A stretch of 64,000 bases of DNA from contig NZ_QGGW01000001.1 in the NCBI RefSeq assembly GCF_003148775.1, positions 496,001 to 560,000 on the forward strand. The letters run 5' to 3'. This DNA comes from Roseicyclus mahoneyensis. GTDB lineage: Bacteria; Pseudomonadota; Alphaproteobacteria; Rhodobacterales; Rhodobacteraceae. Positions 1 through 9,344 of this stretch are shown here, piece by piece (position 1 is the stretch's first letter; each line of letters begins with the position of its first letter). The position numbers were made by a program, and so were the translations under genes. The notes beneath the pieces were generated by a model. It made no database searches and had not been told where the DNA came from. It saw only the letters and a list, made by a program, of their open reading frames with translations.

Positions 1-492
1 GCGATGTGGCTGGCCTTTGCGCTGGTGATCGTGCTGTCGATGCTCTTGGGCGATCTGCTCTACCTGCTGGCGGGGCTACCGCAGGGCGGGCCGCTGACGG
101 GACCGATGGGGTCCTCGGCGGTGGTCATGGGCGGCTTGCAGGCGGCGCTTCTCTACATGATGGCCCATGCGATCACGCAGATCGGGCGGCTGTTCGGCGG
201 CACCGGCCGCTTTGAAGAGGCGCTTTTGCTGATCGTTTGGCTGCAGTTCATTTTTTTGTGCGTGCAGGTGGTGCAACTGGCCGCACTGCTTCTCATCCCA
301 CCGGTGGCCGGGCTGATCACCATTCTGGCGCTCGGTCTGTTTTTGTGGCTGCTGGTCAATTTCATCGCGACGCTGCACGGCTTCACGTCGCTGGGGATGG
401 TCTTCGTGATGACGCTGCTGTCGGGGTTTGCGATCCTTGTTTCCCTGAGCCTGGTTCTCACCATGCTCGGCATCACCTTCGGGACGGTCTGA
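1..492 (+). CDS. YIP1-family integral membrane protein, 5' end outside window
   Basis: The reading frame is open from the first base of the window, so the true start probably lies upstream and only the C-terminal part is seen. The visible 160 or so residues are very hydrophobic and form about five membrane spans, with a Gly/Pro-rich loop near residue 30, as in Yip1-domain proteins. Its stop codon abuts the ATG of sufS. In Rhodobacterales a YIP1-type gene is typically found between sufD and sufS, so this is probably the tail of a suf iron-sulfur assembly operon. The role of the membrane protein in that operon is not known. Family assignment rests on hydropathy and context and is moderately secure. 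Confidence 0.7.
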   Translation, partial: AMWLAFALVIVLSMLLGDLLYLLAGLPQGGPLTGPMGSSAVVMGGLQAALLYMMAHAITQIGRLFGGTGRFEEALLLIVWLQFIFLCVQVVQLAALLLIPPVAGLITILALGLFLWLLVNFIATLHGFTSLGMVFVMTLLSGFAILVSLSLVLTMLGITFGTV

Positions 493-1716
493 ATGAGCTA
501 TGACATCGCAGCGATCCGCGCCGATTTCCCGATCCTGTCACGGCAGGTGAACGGCAAGCCGCTGGTCTATCTCGACAATGGCGCAAGCGCGCAAAAGCCG
601 CAGGTGGTCATCGACGCGGTGACGCAGGCCTATGCGCAGGAATATTCCAATGTGCATCGCGGCCTGCACTACCTGTCGACGCTGGCGACCGAGAAATACG
701 AGGGCGTGCGCGGCACCATCGCTCGGTTTCTGGGCGTGAAGGACGAGCACGAGATCGTGTTCACAAGCGGGGCGACCGAAGGGATCAACCTTGTCGCCTA
801 TGGCTGGGCCATGCCCAGGATGCAGGCGGGCGACGAGATCGTGCTGACCATTGCCGAGCATCACGCCAATATCGTGCCTTGGCATTTCTTGCGCGAACGG
901 CAGGGCGTGGTGCTGAAATGGGTCGAGGTCGACGCCAATGGCGATCTGGACCCGCAGGCGATGATCGATGCCATCGGTCCGCGCACGAAACTGGTGGCCA
1001 TGTCGCACATGTCGAACGTTCTGGGCACCGTCTTTGACGTGAAGCCCGTGATCGATGCGGCCCATGCGAGGGGCGTTCCGGTGCTGCTCGACGGCTCGCA
1101 GGCAGCTGTTCACATGGCCCTCGACCTTGATGCGCTGGGGGCGGATTTCTACGCCGTCACCGGCCACAAGCTTTACGGGCCCTCCGGGTCCGGCGCGATC
1201 CACATCAAATCCGCCCGCATGGCCGAGATGCGCCCCTTCATCGGCGGCGGCGACATGATCCGCGAGGTGCACCGCGACCGCGTGATCTACAACGATCCCC
1301 CGATGAAGTTCGAGGCGGGCACCCCCGGCATCGTCCAGCAGATCGGGCTGGGCGTAGCGCTCGATTACATGATGGGCGTGGGGATGGTGAATATCGCCGC
1401 CCATGAGGCGCGGCTTAGGGATTATGCCCGCGCGCGGCTCGACGGGTTGAACTGGCTGAACGTGCAGGGCAATTCGGCGACCAAGGGGGCGATCTTTTCC
1501 TTCACGCTGGAGGGTGCGGCGCATGCCCACGACATCTCGACCGTCCTTGACAAGAAGGGCGTGGCGGTGCGCGCGGGCCAGCATTGCGCCGGGCCGCTGA
1601 TGGAGCATTTGGGCGTTACGGCCACCTGCCGCGCGAGCTTCGGCATGTACAACACCGTAGGCGAGGTGGATGTGCTGATCGAGGCGCTGGAACTGTGCCA
1701 CGACCTGTTTTCGTAA
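493..1716 (+). CDS. sufS: Cysteine desulfurase SufS (group II)
   Basis: This PLP enzyme of 407 residues takes sulfur from cysteine as a persulfide and supplies it to the SufBCD scaffold for Fe-S cluster assembly in the cytoplasm. The PLP lysine is K226 in the motif TGHKLYGPSG, and the persulfide-carrying cysteine is C365 in RAGQHCAGP, both at the positions expected for group II enzymes. The length matches the family. It starts immediately after the stop of the YIP1 gene, so translation is probably coupled. Following genes are convergent, so this is the last gene of the suf operon in this genome. Confidence 0.97.
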   Translation: MSYDIAAIRADFPILSRQVNGKPLVYLDNGASAQKPQVVIDAVTQAYAQEYSNVHRGLHYLSTLATEKYEGVRGTIARFLGVKDEHEIVFTSGATEGINLVAYGWAMPRMQAGDEIVLTIAEHHANIVPWHFLRERQGVVLKWVEVDANGDLDPQAMIDAIGPRTKLVAMSHMSNVLGTVFDVKPVIDAAHARGVPVLLDGSQAAVHMALDLDALGADFYAVTGHKLYGPSGSGAIHIKSARMAEMRPFIGGGDMIREVHRDRVIYNDPPMKFEAGTPGIVQQIGLGVALDYMMGVGMVNIAAHEARLRDYARARLDGLNWLNVQGNSATKGAIFSFTLEGAAHAHDISTVLDKKGVAVRAGQHCAGPLMEHLGVTATCRASFGMYNTVGEVDVLIEALELCHDLFS

Positions 1717-1752
1717 CGCTTTGGCGCGCGGGACGGCGCACCGAGGTGACGA

Positions 1753-3249
1753 TCAGTCCCGCCGCCCCATCAACCGGTCGATCGGCGCGTAATCATCGGT
1801 CAGAACCATCCCCCGGTCGGCCGCCAGCGCAGCGACGAAGCGGTCGTCCAGCGCGCCGAAGGTCATCAGGTTCGGCGCGGGCGCGCTGAATGTGCCGACC
1901 GGCGTGGGCTCGGACCCCGCCACCACGGCAAAGACCATGCGCGAGCCCGGCGCGGGCTGCCCCGTCTGGGTCCAGACCTCGACCACCGGAAAGACCTCGC
2001 GCAGCGTCATCACGATCGAGCCGAGCGAGCCGAGCCTGTCCTCGTAATCGATCACCGTCATCAAGAAGGACCCGTCGGGCGTCATCCGGGCGGACACAAG
2101 CTCGAAGAATTCCCGCGTGACCAGATGCACCGGCACCACCACATCGGTGAAGGCATCGCCGATGATGATGTCGAAGCGCACCTCGGGGCGGGTCAGCAGG
2201 GCGCGGCGCGCATCCTCGTGCCAGATCTCGGCGCTGGCGGGGTCGAACCAGAACGCCGCTTCGGCCAACCGCGTCACCTCGGGGTCGATCTCGGACACGG
2301 TCATCGGCCCCGCGCCTTGCGCGATCAGGCTGCGCGGCACGGAAAACGACCCGCCGCCGATGACATAGGTGCTGAAATCCTCGCGCGGGGCGCGCAGACG
2401 CGTCAGCGTGTCGAGCATTGCGCCATGGACGGTGAACTGAACCTCGGGAAGGTCGCGCGCGCTGATCCCGTGGGCGAGATGGTCGATCACCATCAGGTGC
2501 ACCGGGCTGTTTGGATCGGCCGACAGGTCATCGACCCGCAGGCAGAAATAGCGGGTCTCCTCATGGCATTGTGCGGGCGCGGCCAGCGCAAGCCCTGCCA
2601 TTCCGGCAGCAGCGGCCCCGGCCAGAACCGCGACGGCCAACCCGCGAGATCGGCCGAGCCAAAAGAACAACAGGCCCGACAGGATATAGACCACCGTCAC
2701 CAGCACGAGCGTCAGCGCCGATCCCAGCCAGCCGATGAAGACGAACCCCGCCAGCAGCACGCCCGCGATCGCGCCGACTGCGCCCGAGGCGAACATGGCC
2801 CCCAGCGCCGGGCCGGAGCGGTCCTGCGTGGTGATGGCGATCTGGGCCAGCACCGGGGCAGGCACACCGGCAAAGAAGGACGGCAAGAAGAACACCACCA
2901 TGGTCAGCGCGGTGATGCCCCAGACCGGGTCTGTCACGGCGGCCAGTACGGGCGCTGCCACCGCGGGCAAGATCAAGACGGCGGCTGCCGTCGTCACCGC
3001 GGCGGCAAGCGTCGCGCCACCTGTCCATGCCAGCGCGTCGGGCGCCGGTTTCTCGGCCAGCCGCCCGCCCCACCAGTGCCCGGCCGAGAACCCGGCCAGA
3101 ACCACCGCGATCACCGCCGTCCATGTATAGAGCGACATGCCCACATGGGGCGCAAGCATGCGCCCCGCCACGATTTCCACCACCAGCGAGGCGGCCGAGA
3201 TGCCGCCTTGCAAGACCACCAACAGCCAAAGGGGTGTGGGTCGTGTCAT
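1753..3249 (-). CDS. Membrane protein fused to a spermidine/spermine synthase-like domain
   Basis: The protein has 498 residues. The N-terminal half (about residues 1-215) is a run of hydrophobic membrane segments. The C-terminal half has a Rossmann methyltransferase-like fold of the spermidine synthase family, with YVIGGGSFSVP as the nucleotide-binding glycine motif, an acidic SEIDPEV motif and IIIGDAF. This arrangement is known as fused MFS/spermidine synthase. Such proteins have the aminopropyltransferase fold, but their substrate is usually untested, so polyamine synthesis should not be assumed. It is convergent with sufS and divergent from the flavoprotein gene at 3394. Confidence 0.85.
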   Translation of the reverse strand: MTRPTPLWLLVVLQGGISAASLVVEIVAGRMLAPHVGMSLYTWTAVIAVVLAGFSAGHWWGGRLAEKPAPDALAWTGGATLAAAVTTAAAVLILPAVAAPVLAAVTDPVWGITALTMVVFFLPSFFAGVPAPVLAQIAITTQDRSGPALGAMFASGAVGAIAGVLLAGFVFIGWLGSALTLVLVTVVYILSGLLFFWLGRSRGLAVAVLAGAAAAGMAGLALAAPAQCHEETRYFCLRVDDLSADPNSPVHLMVIDHLAHGISARDLPEVQFTVHGAMLDTLTRLRAPREDFSTYVIGGGSFSVPRSLIAQGAGPMTVSEIDPEVTRLAEAAFWFDPASAEIWHEDARRALLTRPEVRFDIIIGDAFTDVVVPVHLVTREFFELVSARMTPDGSFLMTVIDYEDRLGSLGSIVMTLREVFPVVEVWTQTGQPAPGSRMVFAVVAGSEPTPVGTFSAPAPNLMTFGALDDRFVAALAADRGMVLTDDYAPIDRLMGRRD

Positions 3250-3393
3250 GTCTGTCCTCCCGTGTCGCGCGGCGCCATGTGATCCGACCCGGCGCGCCGT
3301 GGCAAGGGGCCGCGACCCTCGGCACGCGCTTGCGCCGCGCCGCCGCGCAAGGATAGGTCATGGGGCGCAAGACAAATTTTGGGGGGGTGGCAT

Positions 3394-4800
3394 ATGGCAG
3401 GCGTTGTGGATCTGTGGCGCAACGAGGACGGGATCGCTACAGCGATGGACATCTTGCGCCAACGCTTTGGCGCGCGGGTCGAAACCGGGCAGGCGCTGCG
3501 CGAACAGCACGCGCATACCACGACATGGCTGCGCAATCAGCCGCCCGATGCGGTCATCTGCCCCACCTCGACCGAGGAGGTGCAGGCGATCATGGCCATC
3601 TGTTCGCAATATCGGGTGCCGGTCATCCCCTTCGGCACGGGCAGCTCTCTGGAGGGGCACGTCAATGCTCCTGCAGGAGGAATATCACTTGATTTCAGGG
3701 ATATGAACGCCATCCTTCAGGTGAATGCCGAGGATATGGACGTCGTGGTCCAGCCCGGTGTGACGCGCAAGGCGCTGAACGCGCACCTGCGGGCGACGGG
3801 GTTGTTCTTTTCCGTCGATCCGGGCGCCGATGCCTCGCTCGGCGGCATGGCCGCGACGGGGGCCAGCGGCACCAATGCGGTGCGCTACGGGACGATGAAG
3901 GACAATGTGCTGGCGCTCAAGGCTGTGCTGCCCTCGGGCGAGCTGGTCCAAACGGCGGCCCGCGCGCGCAAGTCGAGCGCGGGCTACGATCTGACGCGGC
4001 TCATGGTTGGCTCGGAGGGGACGCTGGGGATCATCACGGAACTGACCCTGCGCCTGCGCGGCATCCCCGAGGCGGTCTCTGCCGCGACCTGTTCCTTTCC
4101 CGACGTGGCCGCTGCCTGCAACGCGGTGATCGCAACCATTCAGTATGGCATCCCGGTCGCGCGGATCGAACTGCTGGATGCGCTGCAGGTCCGGGCCGTC
4201 AACGCCTATTCGAAGCTGTCGCTGCCCGAAGCCCCCCTTTTGCTGCTGGAATTCCATGGCTCGGACGCTGGTGTGGCGGAAGATGCGGCGCGGTTTGGGG
4301 ATATCGCGGCCGAGACGGGGGGCAGCGGCTTTACCTTCACCAAACGCGAGGAGGACCGCAACCGCCTGTGGCAGGCGCGCCATGATGCCTATTGGGCGGG
4401 GCTGCAGTTGCGCCCCGGCGCCAAGGGACTGTCGACCGATGTCTGTGTGCCGGTCAGCCGACTGGCCGATTGCGTCAGTGCCGCGCAGGACCGGCTGGCC
4501 TCCATGGGCATGCTGGCGCCCATCGTCGGCCATGTCGGCGACGGCAATTTCCACTGCCTGCTGCTGGTCGACACAGACAACCCGGCCGAGGTCGCGCAGG
4601 CCGAAGGGTTCATCGGCTGGCTCAACGAGCTGGCGATTTCGATGGATGGCACCTGCACCGGCGAGCATGGCATCGGGCAGGGCAAGGCCCCCTATCTGGA
4701 ACGCGAACTGGGATCTGGCGCGATGGCGATGATGCGCGCGATCAAGCGTGGCATCGACCCGCACAACATCCTGAACCCCGGCAAGATGGGTCTGACCTGA
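3394..4800 (+). CDS. FAD-linked oxidase, D-lactate dehydrogenase (LDHD/GlcD)-like
   Basis: This flavoprotein of 468 residues has an N-terminal PCMH-type FAD domain (PFGTGSSLEGH, then SLGGMAATGASGTNAVRYG) and a C-terminal FAD-oxidase domain with the metal-binding motif GHVGDGNFHC and GEHGIGQGK near the end. These fit D-2-hydroxyacid dehydrogenases such as LDHD and GlcD, which oxidise D-lactate or glycolate and pass electrons to cytochrome c or quinone. The ATG at 3394 is chosen because a G-rich ribosome site (gggggggtgg) lies just before it; a TTG at 3379 is also in frame. The stop overlaps the start of the next gene by one base. Substrate is inferred only. Confidence 0.88.
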   Translation: MAGVVDLWRNEDGIATAMDILRQRFGARVETGQALREQHAHTTTWLRNQPPDAVICPTSTEEVQAIMAICSQYRVPVIPFGTGSSLEGHVNAPAGGISLDFRDMNAILQVNAEDMDVVVQPGVTRKALNAHLRATGLFFSVDPGADASLGGMAATGASGTNAVRYGTMKDNVLALKAVLPSGELVQTAARARKSSAGYDLTRLMVGSEGTLGIITELTLRLRGIPEAVSAATCSFPDVAAACNAVIATIQYGIPVARIELLDALQVRAVNAYSKLSLPEAPLLLLEFHGSDAGVAEDAARFGDIAAETGGSGFTFTKREEDRNRLWQARHDAYWAGLQLRPGAKGLSTDVCVPVSRLADCVSAAQDRLASMGMLAPIVGHVGDGNFHCLLLVDTDNPAEVAQAEGFIGWLNELAISMDGTCTGEHGIGQGKAPYLERELGSGAMAMMRAIKRGIDPHNILNPGKMGLT

Positions 4801-5519
4801 TGGCGCGCCCGACCCACCATGGCATCCCCTCGGCCCATGCCGAGCCGCACCTCTCGGGGCGCTCGGGCTGGTTGCGCGCGGCGGTCATGGGGGCCAATGA
4901 CGGCATCTTGTCGACCGCCTCCTTGATCGTGGGTGTGGCTGCCGGGGCAAGCGATCATGTCACCGTCATGCTGGCGGGCATCGCAGGGATGGTGGCGGGC
5001 GCGCTCAGCATGGCGGCGGGGGAATATGTCTCGGTCTCAAGCCAGGAGGATGTGGAGCAGGCCGACATCGCCAAGGAACGGCGGGAACTCAAGCTCAACG
5101 CAGAGGCGGAGCTGGACGAACTGGCCCAGATCTACGAAACCCGCGGCCTGCCGCCGCCGCTGGCCCGCGAGGTTGCCGAGCATCTGACCGAAGCGGACGC
5201 GCTTGGAGCGCATCTGCGCGACGAAATCGGGTTGACCGATCTGTCGCCGCCGCGCCCGTTGCAGGCAGCGGTTGTCTCGGCGCTGACCTTTGCCGCCGGG
5301 GCGTCGGTGCCGCTGACGGTGGGGGCAGTCGCACCGATGGAAAGTCTGCAGGTCTGGGTGGCGTCGGCGACGCTTGTGGCCCTAGGCACGCTCGGTGCGC
5401 TGGGGGCGCAGGCCGGGGGGGCGTCGCGGCGCCGTGGCGCGCTGCGGGTGATCATTTGGGGTGTGCTGGCCATGGCCGCGACAAGCGTCATCGGGTCTTT
5501 GGTGGGCGCGGCGCTTTAG
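4800..5519 (+). CDS. VIT1/CCC1-family iron/manganese transporter
   Basis: The protein has 239 residues. The N-terminal motif MGANDGILSTASLIVGVAAG and the downstream AGALSMAAGEYVSVSSQED are diagnostic for VIT/CCC1 transporters, which move Fe2+ or Mn2+ out of the cytoplasm. A charged, helical cytoplasmic domain (about residues 80-140, rich in Glu) lies between spans 2 and 3, and three C-terminal membrane segments follow. The ATG overlaps the last base of the preceding flavoprotein stop, so the two genes are probably co-transcribed. The 3' end overlaps by a few bases the convergent nagA gene. Confidence 0.9.
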   Translation: MARPTHHGIPSAHAEPHLSGRSGWLRAAVMGANDGILSTASLIVGVAAGASDHVTVMLAGIAGMVAGALSMAAGEYVSVSSQEDVEQADIAKERRELKLNAEAELDELAQIYETRGLPPPLAREVAEHLTEADALGAHLRDEIGLTDLSPPRPLQAAVVSALTFAAGASVPLTVGAVAPMESLQVWVASATLVALGTLGALGAQAGGASRRRGALRVIIWGVLAMAATSVIGSLVGAAL

Positions 5520-6640
5520 ATCCTTTGCCAGCCTTCGCCGGTGGCAAGCGACGTCAGCCGGTCCCCGGCCAGGCACAAAAGGCGGGCGGGCCGTCCCGGC
5601 GTGATCCGGTTGGGCTGTCCGGTCACAAGCCGGTGCGGCGCATCGAAGGCCAGGGGCAGAACCTCTGTAAGGGATGCACCCGTGGCCCTCGCCATATGGC
5701 GTACCGCGTCGATCATCGTGATGTCGGCCCCGGCCAGCGTGCCATCGGCCAGCGTCAGCCGCCCGCCCGCCCGCGTGATCCGCCGCCCCGCAAAGTTGAA
5801 ATGCGCCTTGGAGGTTCCGGCGACGGCCATGGCATCTGTCACAAGGATAAGCCGGTCGCGCGCCGTCGCCCAAGCCAGCCGCAGCCCGGCGTCATGAACA
5901 TGCACACCATCTGCGATCAAGCCGATCCATGGCGCATGATCCAGCGCCGCGCCCACCATGCCGGGTTCGCGGTGATGCAGGCCGGACATGGCGTTGAACA
6001 GATGCGTGACATGGCCCGCGCCCGCCGCATAGGCCGCTTTTGCGGCGTCATACCCAGCGCTGGAATGGCCCAGTGACACGGTCACGCCGGCCTCGGTCAG
6101 CGCCGCGATCTGCGCATGCGTCACCTGTTCCGGGGCCAGCGTGATCAAGAGATGCGGCAAGACAGCCGCCGCCGCCTTGTAGCGCATGAGGTCCGCATCG
6201 GTCATGGGGCGCAATTGCGCCGGGTCATGCGCGCCTGCGACGGCGATATGTGGCCCCTCCAGATGCAGGCCTAGGATAGCCGGATCATCGGTCGCGGCCT
6301 GCGCGACAAGGTCGATGATGCGCGTGATTTCAGACCCGCTGTCCGAGATCAGCGTCGGCATCAGGCCTGTGGTGCCACCCGCCCGATGCGCGGAGGCAAG
6401 GCGCGAGACATCGCCGGGTGTCGTGCACTCGCCCAGCATCAGCCCCGCGCCGCCGTTGACCTGAAGGTCCAGAAACCCGGGGCAGACCAGCGCGCGCTGG
6501 CCGTCTTGCGACAGGTCCACGGCCGGTTCGCCTGCCTGCCTGTGGCGGACCTCGGCAATCTGCCCCTCCGTGAGGCGCAGTGCCATGTCGGCCCGCAGCC
6601 CGTCGCCGTCCAGAATGTCGAGCCCGCTGTACAGTGTCAT
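5516..6640 (-). CDS. nagA: N-acetylglucosamine-6-phosphate deacetylase
   Basis: The 374-residue protein belongs to the amidohydrolase superfamily and removes acetate from GlcNAc-6-phosphate in the cytoplasm. Family motifs seen in order are DLQVNGGAG, LHLEGPHI (metal-binding Glu), VSLGHSSA, HLFNAMSGLHHREPG, LIADGVHVH and LVTDAMAVAG (catalytic Asp). The ATG at 6640 overlaps the kinase stop by four bases, which indicates translational coupling; an upstream in-frame extension runs through the kinase gene and is not used. A glucosamine-6-phosphate deaminase gene is absent from the window, so the route after deacetylation must be completed elsewhere. It is the last gene of the GntR-led minus-strand operon. 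Confidence 0.95.
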   Translation of the reverse strand: MTLYSGLDILDGDGLRADMALRLTEGQIAEVRHRQAGEPAVDLSQDGQRALVCPGFLDLQVNGGAGLMLGECTTPGDVSRLASAHRAGGTTGLMPTLISDSGSEITRIIDLVAQAATDDPAILGLHLEGPHIAVAGAHDPAQLRPMTDADLMRYKAAAAVLPHLLITLAPEQVTHAQIAALTEAGVTVSLGHSSAGYDAAKAAYAAGAGHVTHLFNAMSGLHHREPGMVGAALDHAPWIGLIADGVHVHDAGLRLAWATARDRLILVTDAMAVAGTSKAHFNFAGRRITRAGGRLTLADGTLAGADITMIDAVRHMARATGASLTEVLPLAFDAPHRLVTGQPNRITPGRPARLLCLAGDRLTSLATGEGWQRI

Positions 6641-7485
6641 GGTAACCCCCGCGCCAGTGACAGTGCCCCGTCCAGGGCGTTTCCCAACGGCTCTTGCAGG
6701 CCGGTCTGCATCGATCTGGCCCAGCGCGCAGCAAGGGCACTGGCAAAGCCGCCCGTCAGCGCCCAGGCGCCGCCCGCGGGATGGCCGATCTGGCGCAGGG
6801 CCACCACCACCTCGGCGCCGACACGTTCGAGCAGGTCTTTGGACCACGGGCTCCCGCAAGCGAGGATCACAGGCGCAAGTGCCGCGAAATCCTCGGGCCG
6901 GGCGTCACGCGCGAACAGCACCGGATGCAGGCCCATCGCCCCGCGCAGCACCCCGATCAGCGGGTCGGCCGCATAGCGCGACATCCGCCCATCCTCGATC
7001 CTGAGCAGTTCCGACAAGGCCATGCGCCCGAACCATGCCGCCGAGCCTTCGTCGCCCAGCACAAAGCCCCAGCCGCCCTGATGCGTGATCCCGCGCGCGT
7101 CGCGCCGGATGCAGAAGGATCCGGTGCCAAGGCTGACCAGCGTCCCCTCGGCCCCGGCGAATGCGCCCTCCAGCGCCGTGACACTGTCATCGACGACATA
7201 GGCAAGAAAGGGCAGGCGGGTGGCAAAGGCATCAGCCGCGCCGGCTAGCCGCCCGCCCGCCAGCCCCGCGCAGACGCGGGCATCGACCATCGCGTCGAAC
7301 CCGAGGCCCCGCGCGGTCAGTGCCTCGGTCAACGCGAGCCTGATCGCGGCCTCGGCCGCCGCCGGGTCGGTGACGATGTTGGCCGGGCCGCCCCGCGTCA
7401 GGGCGACCGGGCCACCCTCAAGCGACAGCGCCACCCGGCAGCCCGTGCCGCCCCCGTCGATGCCGATGTCGATGCGTCGCGTCAT
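6637..7485 (-). CDS. BadF/BadG/BcrA/BcrD-type sugar kinase, probable N-acetylglucosamine kinase
   Basis: The 282-residue protein has an ASKHA ATPase fold. The N-terminal phosphate motif is GIDGGGTGCRVAL, the second is SLGTGSF near residue 115, then EGSAAWFG, and an adenosine motif LTGGFAS near the C terminus. This matches eukaryotic-type GlcNAc kinases. Phosphorylation of GlcNAc at C6 would give the substrate of NagA, whose start codon overlaps this gene's stop. The gene lies 21 bp after the Gfo/Idh gene in the same operon. Substrate assignment follows from the NagA pairing, so another amino sugar remains possible. Confidence 0.85.
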   Translation of the reverse strand: MTRRIDIGIDGGGTGCRVALSLEGGPVALTRGGPANIVTDPAAAEAAIRLALTEALTARGLGFDAMVDARVCAGLAGGRLAGAADAFATRLPFLAYVVDDSVTALEGAFAGAEGTLVSLGTGSFCIRRDARGITHQGGWGFVLGDEGSAAWFGRMALSELLRIEDGRMSRYAADPLIGVLRGAMGLHPVLFARDARPEDFAALAPVILACGSPWSKDLLERVGAEVVVALRQIGHPAGGAWALTGGFASALAARWARSMQTGLQEPLGNALDGALSLARGLP

Positions 7486-7506
7486 GGCCAGACCCTACAC
7501 CGCCCG

Positions 7507-8592
7507 TCAGACGAGCGAAACGGCCTGGCCCGTGCACGCGCTCTCTTGCGCGGCGCGACCCATGCGCACAGCCGCCGCGCCATCGGCCAGCGTCACCTCG
7601 GGGCGGGCGCGGCCGTGGACGACCTCAAGAAAGCGCTCGTGCTGGTAGAAGGTCGACCCGTTGTGATCCCCCGCCGCCAACAGGCGCGGGTCCACCGGCA
7701 CCTCGTGTTCGACGGGGCCGGTCGGGTTGCGTGGGCTGACGATAACGCGGGGCACTGGCGCGGGGCCGATGTCGTGGTTCCAGAACCGCGTCGGTCCAGG
7801 CACCAGCGCCTCGATCTTGCCCAATGGCCCGACGGCGGAAATCTCCTCCTGATAGCGCGCCCCTTCGGCGAACATGCACAGCTCCAGCATCGCGCGCGCG
7901 CCACGGGCGAAATCGACGATGACATAGCCATGATCCCAGATGTCGGGCGTCTCGCCTTCGTAGCGTTCGTCCAGATGGTTCACGGCCTGCCCGGCGCTTG
8001 CCATCACGCGCACCGGCTCGTCTTGCACGATCAGGCGCATCAGGTCGAAGAAATGGCAGCACTTTTCCACCAGCGTTCCGCCGGTGTTGCGGTTGAACCG
8101 GTTCCAGTCGCCGACCTTTTCCAGAAAGGGAAAGCGGTGTTCGCGGATCGTCAGCATGCGGATGCCTCCGGTGGCCGCGTCGGCCATGTCGCGCAGGACC
8201 TGCACGGGGGGCATGTAGCGGTATTCCATCGCCACCCAGATCGGCGCCGGATAGTCGCGCGCCAACCGCTCCAGCGCGGGCAGTTGCGCCTCGTCGGTAT
8301 AGAGGGGTTTCTCGACCAGAACGGGCAGGGCGCGGGTGGCCGCGATCTGCTGCAACTGCGCGACATGCAGATGGTTGGGCGAGGCGATGACCAGCGCGTC
8401 GATGTCGCCGCGCGCCAGAAGCGCGGGAATGTCGGTGCAGCGCACCGCCTGCGGCATCAGGGCCAGCGTCGCCGCCGCCATCCCCGGATCGGGTTCGACA
8501 AAGGCCCCCAGCGTCGCGCCGGGCAACAGGGCGATGTTGCGGATATGCTCCTGCCCCATCATTCCGGAACCGATGATGCCGTATCGGGTCAT
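7507..8592 (-). CDS. Gfo/Idh/MocA-family NAD(P)-dependent oxidoreductase
   Basis: The 361-residue protein has an N-terminal Rossmann fold (GIIGSGMMGQEH), the family motif VEKPLYT near residue 95, and a C-terminal domain with VEKCCHFFDLMRL near residue 180, where Lys and His are the usual catalytic or substrate contacts. The family includes sugar dehydrogenases and NAD-dependent glycosidases (GH109, and the GH188 sulfoquinovosidases). Position between a GntR regulator and an amino-sugar kinase points to a sugar or glycoside substrate. The ATG at 8592 gives the correct Rossmann start; an in-frame upstream extension overlaps the regulator and is rejected. Whether it is a dehydrogenase or a glycosidase cannot be told from sequence alone. 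Confidence 0.88.
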   Translation of the reverse strand: MTRYGIIGSGMMGQEHIRNIALLPGATLGAFVEPDPGMAAATLALMPQAVRCTDIPALLARGDIDALVIASPNHLHVAQLQQIAATRALPVLVEKPLYTDEAQLPALERLARDYPAPIWVAMEYRYMPPVQVLRDMADAATGGIRMLTIREHRFPFLEKVGDWNRFNRNTGGTLVEKCCHFFDLMRLIVQDEPVRVMASAGQAVNHLDERYEGETPDIWDHGYVIVDFARGARAMLELCMFAEGARYQEEISAVGPLGKIEALVPGPTRFWNHDIGPAPVPRVIVSPRNPTGPVEHEVPVDPRLLAAGDHNGSTFYQHERFLEVVHGRARPEVTLADGAAAVRMGRAAQESACTGQAVSLV

Positions 8593-8630
8593 GCGCGTCT
8601 GTCTCCTTGCCCCAATGAAATTTGCCCGTG

Positions 8631-9329
8631 TCACGGAAGGCGCGCGACATAGGCCGCGCGATCGGGGTCGAACCATGTGGAGGAGACCTCGGCGATGCGC
8701 CCATCTGCCGCGAAGGCGCGGCGACGGGCAAGGGCCATGATGGTCCCGGGACGCGCGCCCAGCCGGTCGCCCGCCCAATCGGGCAGGGGGCCCGCGCCCA
8801 GCCTGTCCTCGGCCCGCGCGATGGTCAGCCCCATAAGGTCGCGGTAGCTGCGATAAAGCGATTCCGAGACCGTCGCGGGCGTGAGCCGCCCGTTGAACCG
8901 CCCGTCGAGCCAGATATCCTCGACCGCCACCGGCACCCCGTCGAGCGCGCGCAACCGGCGGATGTTCCACGCGTGGCGCGCCGTGCTGCCCAGATCGGGC
9001 AGGCCCTCGGGCTTTTCGCGGTGATCCAGCGCGATCAGCTCCGCCGTGGGCAAGCCACCCCCCTCGGGCCGCTCCAGCCGGAACAGGGCATAGACCGCTT
9101 GCCCGGTGTCGCCCGCCCGTATCGTGTTGCCCGATCCCTGCCGCCGCTCCAGTAGGCCGCGTTCGGTCAGCACCGCCAGCGCCTTGCGCAAGGTGGTGAC
9201 CGTCACGCCAAGCTCTGCCGCCATCGCCCTCTCGGGCGGCAGACGGTCACCGGGCGCAAGTCGACCGGCCGCAATGTCGCGGGTCAGCCGCTCGGCGATT
9301 CTGAGATAGGTGGGAAGGGCACCGCGCAT
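8631..9329 (-). CDS. GntR-family (HutC subfamily) transcriptional regulator
   Basis: The 232-residue protein carries an N-terminal winged helix (about residues 5-70: PGDRLPPERAMAAELGVT, then RKALAVLTERGLLERRQGSG) and a C-terminal UTRA ligand-binding domain (about residues 85-225), which defines the HutC subfamily. Members often sense sugar phosphates or other small metabolites and repress adjacent catabolic genes. It is the first gene of the minus-strand operon and faces the monooxygenase gene across a 90-bp gap, so it probably controls both directions. Confidence 0.92.
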   Translation of the reverse strand: MRGALPTYLRIAERLTRDIAAGRLAPGDRLPPERAMAAELGVTVTTLRKALAVLTERGLLERRQGSGNTIRAGDTGQAVYALFRLERPEGGGLPTAELIALDHREKPEGLPDLGSTARHAWNIRRLRALDGVPVAVEDIWLDGRFNGRLTPATVSESLYRSYRDLMGLTIARAEDRLGAGPLPDWAGDRLGARPGTIMALARRRAFAADGRIAEVSSTWFDPDRAAYVARLP

Positions 9330-9344
9330 CGCCTCGACACCGAT

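Noticed and set aside
2125-3282. Long plus-strand open frame across the spermidine-synthase-like gene
   Set aside because: The product is Gln/Arg/His-rich without recognisable domains, while the minus strand encodes membrane spans and a Rossmann motif.
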